DNA from: Camellia lanceoleosa
Lineage: Eukaryota; Streptophyta; Magnoliopsida; Ericales; Theaceae
Reading direction: 5' to 3'
NCBI GenBank assembly: GCA_025200525.1
Contig: CM045763.1
Location: 66,599,018-66,663,017 of the forward strand
DNA: 64,000 bases
Shown piece by piece: positions 24,169-37,411 of this stretch (position 1 is its first letter; each line of letters opens with the position of its first letter). Under the pieces are notes generated by a model. That model did no database searches and was not told where the DNA came from. It was given only the letters and a program-made list of their open reading frames with translations. The translations under genes were made by a program, and so were the position numbers.

Positions 24169-25345
24169 GTAGTGGTGGTGGTGGTGGTGATAGACAACAA
24201 AGGTGCCTGTGGCTGGCCAATGCTCGTATGAAGCTTCTGGAAACATGATAGAGAGATAGAGAGATAAAAAAGAAATATGAAAAGATTTGATATATTAATA
24301 TTTAATGAGGACAATATAGGTAATGGATGATTATTAGTATATTTAATTAGTCAATCAGACTTAATGGTATTTAAGTTCCAAAAGTACAGCTAGTCAATAA
24401 TAACCTCCTAAATTTTTGTATGGATAATATATATTGTGGACCCTACAAAATAAACAGTTGGGATTATCGAAATGAATCCTATATCGAGTCTTACGTGCCC
24501 CTCAAATTCTGTCATCTGAATATGATATAAGCCCAACCCATATATATTATATTAGATTTATTATTTTTTTGTCCTAATTATATTGATTGAATAATCTCAC
24601 TATTCATGTCTATTATTAACACAATGATAAAATTCAATGATAAATTTAATTTAATAAATAAATATAATTATTATAACATTACATTTAAGAATGTAATTGT
24701 TAAAGTAAAATTTGTAAATATATTAGCATTACTAGAACCAACTTACAGGAAAATTTAATGGGAGAATAACACCAGATTGGTAGCAGGAAATTTTTTTATA
24801 AATTAGTGATAAAGTGTATATATACTTTAATAATTAAAACACTCTTATACTTTTTCATGATTTTATAATTATTTTTAGAAGAAACTATTAATAGACCCTA
24901 ATAGTTGGACTTAATTTTCATCAAAACCTATTGAAAATAAGTCATAATAAAATTGTCGTTAAAAATAATTTTTTGTGACGATTCGTTGTATGTCATTAAA
25001 AATTAACAATTAGTGAACTTTTTCATTACAGTTTTTATAAATTGTCGCTAAAACTTATAATTAGTGACTTTTTTTGTAACGAATTTTTCAAATTGTCTTT
25101 GAAGGTTAAAAATTAGTAATTTTTTTGTGACGATTTTTTTAAACTGTTGTTAAAACTTATAATTTGTGACATTTTTTATAACAAAAATTTTAAACTGTCG
25201 CTAAAAATTAACAATTAGTGACATTTTTAAATAGTGTTTAATGAAAAATATTAATGATTATTATAGGACTTATTAGATAATAAATCCGCTTATTAAGACT
25301 TGTACGTATTTCCTTTTATTTTTACTGTAGTTGTTTCCCCATATT
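24169..25345. other. Remnant DNA between elements A and C
   Basis: It continues the sequence interrupted by element A (GGTGG-rich, matching 13571-13667). It includes a diverged copy (24417-24520) of 13010-13110, sharing ATGGATAATATATATTG. The distal part is the tandem array described separately. No gene was found. Confidence 0.5.
24945..25236. repeat. CACTA-like subterminal repeat array
   Basis: Several copies of a degenerate unit of about 60 bp alternate TTTTTTGTGACGA/TTTTTGTAACGA with AAATTGTCGCTAAAA/AAACTGTCGCTAAAAA. Read on minus the region starts CACTATTTAAAAATGTC at 25236. Clustered subterminal repeats next to a CACTA end are typical of En/Spm transposons. The other end was not found. 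Confidence 0.4.
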
Positions 25346-26192
25346 TGTAGACACCCCATTTTTGACCGACCTTAAGACTCAGACGTCATTGACTGAGCGC
25401 CCGGTGATTGCGCATATTGTGCTCGTTCTGAGGTTACAAAGTCTCGACTGAGAGCCTTGCCTCTAGACTTCGGGACTCTTTTGTGCTTTGCTTCGGTTTG
25501 CGAACCAGGTTCTATTTTCTCTTCCCAAATGGAGGAAAAGTCTCGTAGACCATCTCTCAGTGGCCGTAGGCTACTTTTCGTGGTCATAGACCACTGTTCC
25601 CGTTTGGAGACCAGTTTTCGATTTTCGGAGTCGTCGGCCGTGCGTCTCGATTCGGAACCGCTTAACTTTCTCTATTTGCTCCAATTTTTGGCACACACCT
25701 TGTTTCCTCTCTCTAGAGGGACACTGTGGCCCGGGAGACCACCTTCGTGGTTGCACGCCACCTTCGATATATGATCGGTTTGGGGCACCATGTGCGTTTT
25801 GGCCCCCGAACCCTCGTTTTGCATCCGTCTTGGTTCATTTTTGGCATGGACCTTATTTTCTTTGTTTGGAAGGTGGTACAAGGGTGGGAGACCACCTTTT
25901 CTCTTGGAGACCATCTTTTCTCCCGCCGGCCGATTTTCTTGTCAAGAAGCTGGTCTCCTTGTTTTTTGAGCCACATTTGTGGGTCTCCCACCATACCACT
26001 TGCTTGCATTTCATGTGCAGACTACCCTAGGAGGCCACCGACCAGCTTGACCCTTTTGAATTGATCGGCCGACCAGTGGGAGTGGTCAGCCGACCCCCTG
26101 AACTGGTCGGCCAGTTTCCCCATTTTCTGTCTTTGTGAGTTGTTGCTAGTTGTGCCAGCTGGAGGGCACAGACTGGATCCTCCATACACGTA

Positions 26193-29100
26193 TGTAGACG
26201 CGCCCCTTGGGCTTTGATTCTACAGTTCGGACTCCCCTGTCTTTTTTGTGTTGCGGTTCGTAATCTGAACCAAAGAGTCCAACTCTGGCAAATCGTTTGA
26301 GAAAACAGATTTTTTTTTTTGAAAAGTAGTGCCAAACATGGACTGCTTTGCCAGATACAGAGTCGCCACCTAAATATTTTAAAATGAGAAATTTAGGAAA
26401 CCCTGACTTGGTGCCGAAGGCCACATGTCCGTCATCACCAAAGTTGTCTTGGCTCGGGAGCTTGGGTACGATCGGGGAAGGTCAGCTATGAGCACCCCCT
26501 TTCGCCCGGTCCGAAGACCGGCCTCTACTAACCATGATATCCATTTTTGAAAACATTACATGCTCTTATTCCAATTATTAGCCTAGAATTACTATGTTAT
26601 GCGCGCGGCAAGCAAGTTATAGACTAGATTGCCTAATTTGGAAATAAACATTGCATATCCGCTTGTTTTGAAAGCGTTTCGGAATTTGCTACTTACGAGT
26701 AGGCTAAAACACGGATTTCAACGAGTTTTCCAATTCAAGCAATCCAACCTCCACCCACAGGCATTCAAACAGTTTATCTCATATAAGCATTTAGCCACAT
26801 GGTAAGCCTACTGTCATGTTAACATTCACACGCATGCGATATGCTAAAGGATAAATACTTACATCGTACTCCGTGCCAAAATAACAAACTAGTTAGCAAA
26901 CATGCATGACCTAGTTCATGTTAGAATGACTAATGCATCGCATACAGCATGTAATTAGGATAGGCTCGGCTAACCCTAAAATGGCATGTGAAATGTAGTC
27001 ATTTGATACACGTATTCAAGTTGGAAATTGAAAATACAATGTGGTTTGTATGATGTACCGAGCCCGATGCATGCAAGACAATTGTATGGATGCACGCATG
27101 CATAGCATAAGGTATGCTAAAATAAACGTGCCCTAATCTACTATCAAAAGCAGGTAAATAAAAAGGGAGAAAGAAATCGGGTTGGAAGACATACACACCA
27201 CTCACCCACACTTATTACAGATTTGCCCTCGCTCGGAGGGACCAAAAGAATAATACAAATAATTAACTACGCAAGCTAATTAAATATTACAAATTGCCTA
27301 ATTAGTTGACAAACTAACTAAACTGAGAAAAGCGAAACCGCCTGAGGAGAGCCAAATGCAAAGACGTGTTTCGGGTCTTGCTCGGAATTATACCGCCATG
27401 CCTAGATGCCTCTGTTTTCCTCGCCTTCTTCCGAGAAGCGCCAAAGTCTCGTAACTACTTCCTTGGAATCGGGATCACCACCGCTAAATGCAGAATAGCC
27501 ACCGGTGCTATATATGTGGCCATCGGCACAGAATTCATCCATCAGCTGATAATTGATTGCCGGTCGGCACTAAACATTGCCGGCCGGCAATGAATTCCTG
27601 CAGAACCTGCAACTCACAGCAGCAGAGGGCAAAATCTTGCATGGCAATGTTTATTCAAGCAATGTATGCACCAAACACACTCCTTATCATGTTTGTGACT
27701 CAAAGGAGGACGTGCCTCGATTCTCGGGCCACCAATCACACATTTGCATGCATGATGGCCCAAAGAATCAAGTGGGCAATTTTCATGTCAAATGAAATGC
27801 AAACTAAACAATCCAAGAGCCCAATCCCCATCACCAAATCAAGGGACAAGGCATGCATGCAAGATGCATTGCAACCTAATCATGTTAGCTAGGGATGCAA
27901 TATGAGCATGTGAACAAACAATGCAAGCATACAAGCAAACATGAGGTAAGCATGCAAGCAAGCAAATGATGGTCTTAAACATGACTTAGGCAACTCTAAT
28001 TAAGCCTAAAATCAGTGGCCAAAATGCCCAAAAATGAGGGCTAAACGCACATGCACACATGCAAGTAAGTTGGACCAACACTTAGGCACTAAACAAGCAA
28101 CTTCCAAGCACACTTGAAAGGGGATATCGTAGACAACTAGCATGCAATATAAGCTCTGAAATTCATGCTAGAATGTGGTGCCAAACCAAGCCAAATGAAG
28201 CAAACATAAGCATGCAAGCATAGTCCAAGTACTTGAGGCAAGTCATGAAGCACACTTAACACAACAAACATGGCATGCACTAAACAACTAAAAAAAAATT
28301 TTTAGCATGTTAAAGCAAGGCCAAGGGACTACTTAGATGGCATCTAAGTGGTCCAAATTCAAAGGTATGCACAATGGTCAAAACATAGGGCAAACAACAC
28401 ATGCTTCCAAAGCAACAAAGAAGCAACTAAAGCAAGCACATGGGCATGCAAAAAGGACTGAAATTACATGTTGGATGGTTCCAAACCACCAAAATGATGC
28501 AATCAACACATGCCATACATTCACACACTTGGGGCACACAAGCCCCGACAAGCCACAAATGCAAAGGAGCTATACTAAACATGCCAAAATCGATCCAAAC
28601 GACTATGAAAAGACCTAAAGCATGGCAAAATAAGCACAAAACATTCATAAGTCTAAGCCTAAATCATGCTCGAACAAAGGCTAACAACCTAAGACATGTT
28701 AAGGGAATTACAAGGCATTACATGGCAACTATACTAAACATGTATGGAACACCAAAACCAACACACAACATGATTATATTATGGCATAATAAGCATGAAA
28801 TTCAGCCTAGACATGATCAACACACACTTGAACAAAGGCTTCCTTAAGAGACCAAAAATGGTCCCTTTCAAGGACAACAAGGAGAGGGGGTGGCCCTCCC
28901 CTTTTGGAGACTTCAAGGCACTATCTCCACCACTGAAATCTCTCAAGATTTCAGTGGTGAAGAGGCCCAAACACTAAAGTCTCGAAACTTGCCCAAAATG
29001 GCACAAAATGAGGCCTTTCAAGACCTAAGGGTGGTCAAACACACCCAAACCACAAAACACCCTTAACAAACAATTAAGAGGGATTAAAAATAGAACTTTT

Positions 29101-29935
29101 TTGTATTAAACACTAAGCTTAAAAACAATTCTAAGATAGGCAAAAATACAAAGCAAAAATGGGGTAAAAAGGATTAGTTTCTTACCCTTGAAGAACTTCT
29201 TCACAAATGTTGATCTTGTTGCTTCCTTGGGCTCAAATCCGGTCAAAAACCTCAAGAACAAGCTCTGGTCCTTGAAGAAACCAAGAAAAAGTGAAAGACT
29301 AGGTGTTTGTGTGCAATAGTAAGACACAAAGCACCTAGAACACACACAAAGGAGATATAGAGATAGGATATGAATGGCACTCAAACCCTAAAACCAGAGC
29401 TTGCTCTGAGCTGTTTTCTCACTAAAAAGCCAACCCTAAAGCCAAGGGGGAAGGCCTCCTCTTACAGAGGAGGCAATCTTGTAAGCTTAAGCATTAAGCA
29501 AGACAAGAAGTGCATCCCTCCATACACGTGTATGGAGAGGAAGTCAAAGCCATACAGCTGTCTGAAAATATCTCCAAAAGCGGTGTAATGAGTATTTGGG
29601 CAAAAATGTCATTTTGACAAAAATGACTGCTGGCCGGCAACAAAGAGTGCCGACCGACAATGTACATTGCCGGTGGCAAGAAAAACCAGCCGGTGGCCTC
29701 TAGCTAGTACCGGTGGTGTGTGGGGATGCCTCACAAGGCATTCTCTGCTCTTCCAAGGCAAAACACAAGTGTTTGGTGCAAAACCAGACACAAAACAGTC
29801 GAGTTCGGAGATCCTGAGGCAAGGCGCGTAGCCGAGAACTCCGGGAACTCCAAACGAAAACAAACATGGATAATCACCGAGTGCTCAGGCGGTGACGTCC
29901 AAGTCTTGAGGACGGTCAAAAATGGGGTGTCTACA
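26193..29935 (-). mobile_element. Solo LTR of element C family, reversed, inside element C 5' LTR
   Basis: Read on minus it starts TGTAGACACCCC at 29935 and ends CGCGTCTACA at 26193 (3,743 bp). The flanks are ACGTA on the left and ACGTG on the right, one mismatch in a 5 bp duplication. It interrupts the palindrome CTCCATACACGTGTATGGAG, intact copies of which occur at 29518-29537 and 37792-37811. Open frames inside it are not conserved. It carries the 14 bp hairpin at 28928-28959. Confidence 0.85.
28928..28959. repeat. Perfect 14 bp hairpin in solo LTR
   Basis: CACCACTGAAATCT is followed by a 4 nt loop and its exact complement. The equivalent site in the other solo LTR is at 38364-38395. Confidence 0.8.
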
Positions 29936-29999
29936 ACGTGTATGGAGGATCTTTGCCCTTGGTTTTTGGCTTTTAAGAGAAGCTTTGGCCCCTTTGCTC

Positions 30000-30007
30000 T
30001 ATAAAGG
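30000..30007 (+). promoter_or_regulatory. TATA box of element C 5' LTR
   Basis: TATAAAGG lies in the position matching TATAAG at 37855-37860 in the solo LTR, downstream of the CACGTG palindrome in both. A T-rich, pyrimidine-rich leader follows. Confidence 0.55.
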
Positions 30008-30302
30008 AAGGCCTCCCCTTCCTTGTAGAGGGTTCAGAAATTGGTCTTAGGCATACACCGTATATCTCTCTTTGTCTCTCCTTTTAGGCTTAAAAAGAGT
30101 GAGTTTCTTGGCCCCTTTGCACACCACTTCATAGCCACACACTTCCACCCTTGCTTGGAGCATCTTGGAGGCCACTTTCAGAGGTTGAAGGTTTGCATTT
30201 TTGGTCCAGAAGCTGCTGGAGTTCTTGGTTTCAAAGGTAACACTTCTTTCTCTCTTTTAAGCATTGTTTTACTTCATCTTTTAGCTATATTTGCAAGCAT
30301 AT

Positions 30303-32658
30303 TGTAACAACCCTCGTACTGATTACCGTATAACCACTGAGTTATATACCGATTAATGCTAAACCGAACTGATAATGACTGATAAGTGAACTGAATGGAA
30401 CTGAAAACGAAATTGAATGAGTTAACCTATTGAATTGCATTTCTATCTGTTTAATTGATTTATTATCTGTTTGTGTTTATGTGTTTAAACTGGTAATTGA
30501 AGGCCTTATCGGCGGCCGATTTAGAAACCGTTTGAAGTTTTAGACTCAGTGGAATATTTGTGATTTTATGGTATAATTATCTGAAAATTGATTAGGAATG
30601 ATTAAATCAGATTAAAAACGAGTTAATTGCAAACTTAGGCTTATTTACGGAATTGCCACTTAGTGGCCACTACATCACACACACTTAGAGGCTTGTTTGC
30701 ATTTGATCAAAACATTGCTCAGCTCATTTGAGCACCCTAACCGACCAAACAAGAGAGCATAGAGAGAGAGAGAGAGTTCATCTTGGGAGGAATTGAATTC
30801 ATCTTGGAAATTGCTTGGAATTGAAGTGTAATTGGCTAAATTGAGCTTCTAGGCAAGAAATCAACACTTTAGGTAAGGAATTCATTGTCATCTTGTCATC
30901 CTTAAGCTCCATCTTGCATGTTTCATGCATCATTGCCTTGTTTGAAGTTCAAGAATGTTGAATTGAAGATCAATTGTTGCATGCATGGTTGAATTAGTGA
31001 AATTGGAGTTGAATTCATGCTTGAATTGTACATGCATGTCCATGTCTATAAATTAGCTCATGTTTTCAGAATGTTTTCCAACTATTGAGCTCTCTAGAGC
31101 AAGATTTAAAGATTGAATTGGGTTTGAAAGATCATGCATGTCATGTTTTGGAAAGTGTTCTTGAAATTGAGTTTAATTGAAACACCCTTGGGCCTTGATT
31201 TCTTAAATTGAGTTTTAAAACTTGTTATTCTATGTGTTTGAAAGAGTTTTCCAGAAAATGGGCCCAAGAGGATCGAATTGGGAGCATCAAAACTTGGTTT
31301 GAAACTCAGAGGTCGAATCTGGATTTTCCAGATTTTGGACGTCCTTCGGCGAAGTGCGCTTCGGCGAATTCATCTCGATATTTTTTTGCATTGTTTCTGA
31401 TCGCCGGCGGAGAGTTTCACGCCGGCGGGAAAATCGCGCATCCAAAGATTTTTGCACCTTTCATCGATCGCTCGGCGGCGGAATGTACGCTCGAGCGTGG
31501 GCCTTTGTGTGCTTGTCCGCTCGAGCGGGGAAACCTGCGCTCGAGCGGAGGCCCTGTTCACTGAAAATTCTGGAATTGCTTCCTAAGTGCATTTTTGCAT
31601 CCTCATCGCATCCTAGGCATTCTTAGGCCTAGTTTAGAGCATCTTAATGAGGATGTAGACATAGAACCACACCGAGGAATTTAGGGATTTAATTATCATC
31701 CTTTCCAACTGTAAACTTAGTGTGTGTTCTATTTGATTGACTGTTTAGGGTTGACTCTCGGGGACGCGCTCTAGCTACTGATAGCCCAATCACTGTGAGT
31801 AACAAATTGTGTAAAGATATGTTCAAATGGTTTTATTTTGAATACCGAACCGAACTGTTTATTGAACTGATATTGTTTATTGAATGAATGTAAGTCCTGC
31901 ATTTCGAATCAGACAGGCATCCTTAGCACCTTGTTATTGGTATTCTGAGCTCTGTCGGTTTCCTTGTGGAACCATCTTGATTGATGGCCATCATTATTGT
32001 TGGGTCATAAGGCACGGTCCTTTTGGACCCTCTTGTTATAGGCTAATGGATGTACCACATATGACCGATTGATTAAAATATTGATTGGTGAAATCTTGTA
32101 AGATTGAAATCTCAGATAATGAATTGATTTCATTCTTTGTAAGGACATTCATTCATAACCTCTTTACACGTTATGTTATTCACTGGGCTTTAGCTCACTG
32201 TTTATATATATATGTAGGTGCTCAGCCACCAGACCGAAGCTAGGAGCGTGGGATTGGTCCCCAGTTTTGTCAAGCCAGCCTATGTGCCTCACCGCAAGGT
32301 TCCGAGACGCCATGCCATGGCTTGGGGTGTTTTTGTGTCCCCACTAGTCTCCTACTGTTTTTTTGTCTATCGTTCTTGTATAGATCGTTTGATTTATCTT
32401 GTTATAGAGGGATTGAGTCCCCGTACTGAATGTCTGTAATGATTGTGTATACTGTACTGGTAGTGAATGCATAAATGTATGAAAAATGTTTTTGACATAC
32501 AGATTAACACAGCTCTATGGACACTAGTTTTTACTGTTTTGGCTTCCGCCAGGCCCTGAACTCTGTATTTATCAGACATCGATTCAGTAGGCCTTGGTAA
32601 TCTCGGATTCTTGGCGATTCTGATGCTAAACCCATAGGGCCGGGTTTGGGTCGTGACA
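30303..32658 (+). mobile_element. Tekay-family solo LTR inside element C 5' LTR
   Basis: The unit starts TGTAACAACCCT and ends GGTTTGGGTCGTGACA (2,356 bp) and has an exact target duplication CATAT (30298-30302, 32659-32663). It matches the LTRs of elements A and B in borders, in the CGCTCGAGCG cluster (31488-31547) and in length. No internal region remains, so unequal recombination between two LTRs is the likely origin. Confidence 0.92.
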
Positions 32659-32941
32659 CATATTTGGGATTTGTCATAAACTGAAAAAAGTCTTATTTTG
32701 AGGTCCTTAACATTTTTGTTTAAGATCATTTTTCTTTTGGGGGTCATCTACCCCTTGCATGCTTCATTTCATTTTATGTTGAGCCATGCCTTAGAACCTT
32801 TGCATTGACCTTTGTTTGGTCTTTTAGCCACTGAAATTGAATGGATTTTTAGTGGCTAGCATGCTATTTTGAGCACCAAAATCAGAGAGGGATGACCCTC
32901 TCACCCCTTGTCTTGTTTTCTAGCATATTTGGCCTAACAAG

Positions 32942-33382
32942 GGAGCCCATTTGTGCATGCTTCCAAGCCATGTTTCAGGCCATTTTTGGTGAGTTTTAGG
33001 ACCTGCATGAGCTCTGTCTAGAGCTTTTTTTCCCATATTAGGTGTCCCTCTTGCATGTGTAGAATAACCCTCTTCATAGCATATCAAAGGAGCCTATACT
33101 TGTATGCTTCCTAGCCTTATTTCAGGCCCTTTTCAGTGAGTTTTAGGGCCTGCATAACCTCTGTCCAGAGGTGGTTTTGTCATATTGGGTGCCCATCTTG
33201 CATGTATAGAATAACCCTCTTCATAGTATATCAAAGGAGCCTATACTTGCATGCTTCTTAGGCTCATTTCAGGCCCCTTTTAGTGAGTTTTAGGGCTTGC
33301 ATAACCTCTGTCTAGAGGTGGTTTTGTCATATTGGGTGCCCATCTTGCATGTATAGAACAACCCTCTTCATGGCCTATCAAA
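32942..33382 (+). repeat. Three tandem 147 bp units in element C 5' LTR
   Basis: Units start with GGAGCC at 32942, 33089 and 33236, each exactly 147 bp, and a partial fourth starts at 33383. Shared phrases include GGTGAGTTTTAGG/AGTGAGTTTTAGGG and AATAACCCTCTTCATAG. The first unit is the most diverged. The triplication was not noticed in the solo LTRs. Confidence 0.85.
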
Positions 33383-35089
33383 GGAGCATCTCATTCTTGC
33401 ATGCATAGACCATGTTTCAGTGAGTTTTTGGGCTTTATTTGGCATGTCATACCTCTAACTTTGCTGGTTTAGTGGCCTCTTGTATGTTTAATATACTTGT
33501 AGCGTAAACCCTCTTCACTAGCTTATATTGCATGTTGTTTTTGCCCTTGATTCTAGCACTCTTTGGCCATGCCTTAACCTGATTTTGTGCATGCTTTGAA
33601 CTACCTTAGCTCTATTTTTGTGCCTCATGGTCGAATGATGCATGCTATGCATGGTTGTAGTTCAATATCCATGCCTAACCTTGAGTTTTGTAGCCTCTTG
33701 CATGCTTGAATAGAGGTGCTTGCATGTCTTGGCATCATTGTGCGTGTTATTTCAGACCTCATACTTATGCCATATTCCCATGTTTTCCACTCCTCAAGTG
33801 CATTTGAGAGTTGTGCTTGTTTGCCTCATTTTCGAACCATTGCATGAGCTTCATTTCCATGCCTTTTGAGCCACCATTTTAGTCCATATTTGCTACTGTT
33901 TTGGTCTACATAGGGACTGTTTGGGGGTGATTTGGTTATTTGAGCATCGCTTTGCATACCTCTAGTGTAATCCACTTCACTAGTTTCGGTATTTGGGCTA
34001 TCTAGCATGCATTGTGTGAGGTGTTTGCATGATTCGAGACCCTTTCATATGTCATTTCAGAGCTGGAAAATGTGTTGTTGTATGCTATATTACATGCTTG
34101 CCATGCCTTGGTAGAGTTGCACTTGGTGCTTTAGTTTTGGTCCCTTGCATTTGGGCATGTTTGCATGAGTGTTGTTGTTTCATTTCATCATGTTTGGCCA
34201 CTAATTTGAGTGTGGCTGAGGTCCACTCATATTGGTTTAAGTCCATCTTGCATTGTGTATGCCATATTATGTCATGTGCATTGAGTATGCCATTCATAGG
34301 TCATAGCATTGCACATGTTAGTTGCACCTTTGCATATCACTCCTTGCATGTTTGCGTGTCTTAGTTGCATTTCGTATAGGATTGCATGCTAGTTGTTGCA
34401 TTGTGTTTGCATGTCATGCCATTCTAGTTGTTGCATAGTGTTTGGAGTAGGGTTTAGTCCAGGGTTTAGTCCAAACACGGGAAACGAGGGACGTTTCGTA
34501 CTCAAAGTGACGAAATGTGCTTCAATTCCCGGTCGCCGATACTCTTGACTATCCATGATAGAGTTGTTGGCTTTAGGTGTCCATTTGTGCATTCATTTCA
34601 CATTGAGTCCTGTAATTCGACTCCTCGGCCATCATGCATCGAGATGCATAATTGGTGGCACGAGGATAGAGGACTACACTCCCTAGAGCTTATGTAATGA
34701 CGAGGAGAGTGGTTGTGCATGCATATGTTGAAAATACTTTGCCATGCCCATTTCTTGCTCTCTGTTGTAGCAAACATTAAGCCAACAGCAAAAACTAGTC
34801 AACAGTATCCCTACAAGTTCCTATGGAGTTGTGTACAGTGTTCCGGGGTCAATTGTAAACATAGGCAAATCAGGGCATCGTGATGGATTTCCCGACAAGA
34901 CGACTTGAGCATACATGCATCTTCATCATTCTGAACAGAGCTAAGGCAGTCTACTTCATGTAGCATTGCATGCTAGTTTACTCGCTTTCTTAGTTAATTT
35001 GTTAATTAGCTAGTGTTGTGTAATTATTAGTTATTCATTTTGGTTGTGTAATATTTATTCGGACCCTCGGCGAGAGGGCAATGTTGTAA

Positions 35090-35106
35090 TAAGTGTGTGT
35101 GTGTGT
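35090..35106. repeat. (GT)n microsatellite
   Basis: Short GT run in element C 5' LTR; a similar run lies at 39259-39277 in the solo LTR. Confidence 0.7.
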
Positions 35107-36209
35107 GATGCATGTCTTCCAACCCCACGTCTTTCTCCTTTTTATTTACCAGCTTATGATGGTTAGTTTTAGGGCACGTTTCTATTAGCATACTTATGCT
35201 CGCATGTTTGCATCCATTCATCTGTCTTGCATGCACCGGGCTCTGCGCATCATACTAACTACATTGTATTTCAATTCCAAGTTGAATACATGTTATCTGT
35301 TGCATTTCATATACCATGTTTAGAATAGCCGAGCCTATCTTAGTTGCATTTTGCATGTGTTGCATTAGCCATCTTAACATGAACTAGGATCATGCATTAA
35401 TTACTAACTAGTTTCTGTTTTGGCTTGGAGTACTCGGTGAGTGTTTATGCTTTAGCATCCTTGCATGCGTGTGAGTGACTGCCATGATAGCATGCTTACC
35501 ATGAGGCTATTTGCTTATGTGATATAACTGCTTGAATGCCTATGGATGAAGGTTGGGTTATTTGAATTGGAACAATTCACCAATTGAGAGTTTTAAGTCC
35601 ATTTGAGAGTGGCAAAATCATATTTTCTAAGCCCACTCGAGGGTGGCAAAATCCACGTCATAGCGTACTTGTGAGTAGCACCTTCAAACCGTTTTTCAAA
35701 ACGAACATGAGATGTTTTGTTCCAATTCAGATGACCTAGTCTATACTTGTATGCTGTGCGCATCACATAGTAATTCTAGGCTAATAACCGGAATAAGAGC
35801 ACATATGTTTTCAAAACTCGATATCATACTTAGTAGTGGCTGATCTTTGATCGGGCGAGCAGGGGTGCTCACGAAGTGACCTTCCTCAATCGTACCCAAG
35901 TTCCCAAGCCGAGGCAACTTTGGTGATGACGGACACGTGGCCGTAGGCACGAGTCAGGGTTTCCTAAATTCCCCCAAAATAAATATTTAGGTGGCGACTC
36001 TGTATCTGGCAAAGTAGTCCATGTTTGGCATTTCTTTTTAAAAATCTGTTTTTCAAAATAATTTGCCTGATTTAGACTATTTGATGATTCATCGGTTTTG
36101 CATTGCACTCTGCGAGATTAGATACAGGACCGTGACATTGAGTCCCGAACTGTAGTAAGCCCAATGAACAAAATGGGATTCCCTCCCGGGACGTTCGAGG
36201 ACGTCTACA

Positions 36210-37023
36210 GTTTCTGGCGACTCTGCTGGGGAATTAGAGAACTTGACTCGAACTCATGATATCTTATTTTGACTACACTTATGTGTTTCTTTGCATTGCA
36301 TTTGCATTGGTGCACCTAAGACACCGTGTTTGCCATCTACTATTCCTGAACGATTTGCCGGAGGCTGCGTGCCATAAGGCTGACCGGTTACGGGCTCTGC
36401 CACGATGGGAACACAAACCCTGATTTTTACCGGGGCACCCTTTTTGACCACTCGACCTAGTGCATATTCGGAATCCATAGTGATCATTCCAAGTTAGGAC
36501 AGGTTGGTTACCCGATTATAGGTTGTTTGAAACCGCTGCATGCATAGTGAAACCCTAGTTCCTGACAAAATAGGACAGGGAAACCTTACCCCTCCATAGG
36601 GGCGTTTTGGCTCTCACTTGTTTGCTATGTGCTTTTAGAGTGCGTCTCTACAAGAATGCATGGATCATTTTACAAGTTTGGGTATCAGGCCTGTGGGCAC
36701 CAGTTCAGTATTTTTGGAAATCAATTATCTGCGGGTATCAAATTCAGTTTTGGGGGCAGGGATTTGGGAACGATGATCAGTGTTTGAGGACAGTCTATTC
36801 AGCTTATCAATTGTGTGTTGTGATGCCCAACTGTATGTTGTGTGTTTATTTACGCTGTTAGGCTGTCCCTTTATCTGGTTGTTTATTTCCTTATTATTGC
36901 TTTATTTATCTTTTTGCTAGGTAGTTTAGCACAATTGTTTCAGAGCAAGTAGATATTCCCTAAGCACTCTGGACTAGAGGTCGCCGACTCAATCGATCTG
37001 AGGATCTGGTTGACGAACAACCA
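36210..37023 (+). other. Element C primer binding site and untranslated leader
   Basis: Just after the LTR end, TGGCGACTCTGC (36215-36226) is the primer site form usual in Ogre/Tat elements, generally assigned to tRNA-Arg. The rest of the leader has no recognisable coding sequence. Confidence 0.65.
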
Positions 37024-37411
37024 GTGTTTTGTTACTTACACCCAGTTATCAGACGGAGATCGAGAAAACACAATGAATCCGAGCAGAGGTTGCCAGAACA
37101 GTGGTCTACCCCGTCAGTAGATAGTCAGGCTGAGGCTTTAGTTTTTACCATTGAGATAAATATACCAGTCAATCAGCTGGAACAGCAGAACATGGCAGGG
37201 ATGGAGGAAATGGTGCGCCAACTCCAAGAAAGTATGAAACTTATCTGAGGAGGGCATTTGTCATAGCGGAATTTGCCAAGCAATGAGCTATGGTCATAAC
37301 CTAGCGAGCCTGACTAATTATCACTCTGGACAAAGAAGAGTCGACCTTACATCAAGCTCCTCTCCCACCAAGGGTCCCATTACCCGGGGAGGCACCAAAT
37401 GTCCAGAATAT
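37024..37411 (+). pseudogene. gag: Element C gag N-terminal part
   Basis: An open frame (SRKHNESEQRLPEQW, then MAGMEEMVRQLQESMKL) resembles the coiled-coil start of Tat-type Gag. It stops at 37246-37248. Further in-frame TAG and TGA codons follow in the frame that continues, after the solo LTR, into the Pro-rich linker (EAPNVQNI before the insertion, KDTDIPTGPDPPS after it). Assignment of the first 70 residues is by position and composition. Confidence 0.5.

Larger units (their letters stand above)
25346..36209 (+). repeat. Element C 5' LTR in three pieces
   Basis: The pieces are 25346-26192, 29936-30302 and 32659-36209, separated by two solo LTR insertions. The border is TGTAGACACCCC and the end GGACGTCTACA. 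Without inserts it is about 4.7 kb, longer than its solo relatives (3.7 kb), partly because of a 147 bp tandem triplication. A TATA box (TATAAAGG) lies at 30000-30007. Confidence 0.8.

Noticed and set aside
25457..26064. Group of overlapping open frames on both strands
   Set aside because: They lie in the U3 part of the element C LTR and are not kept in the other LTR copies.
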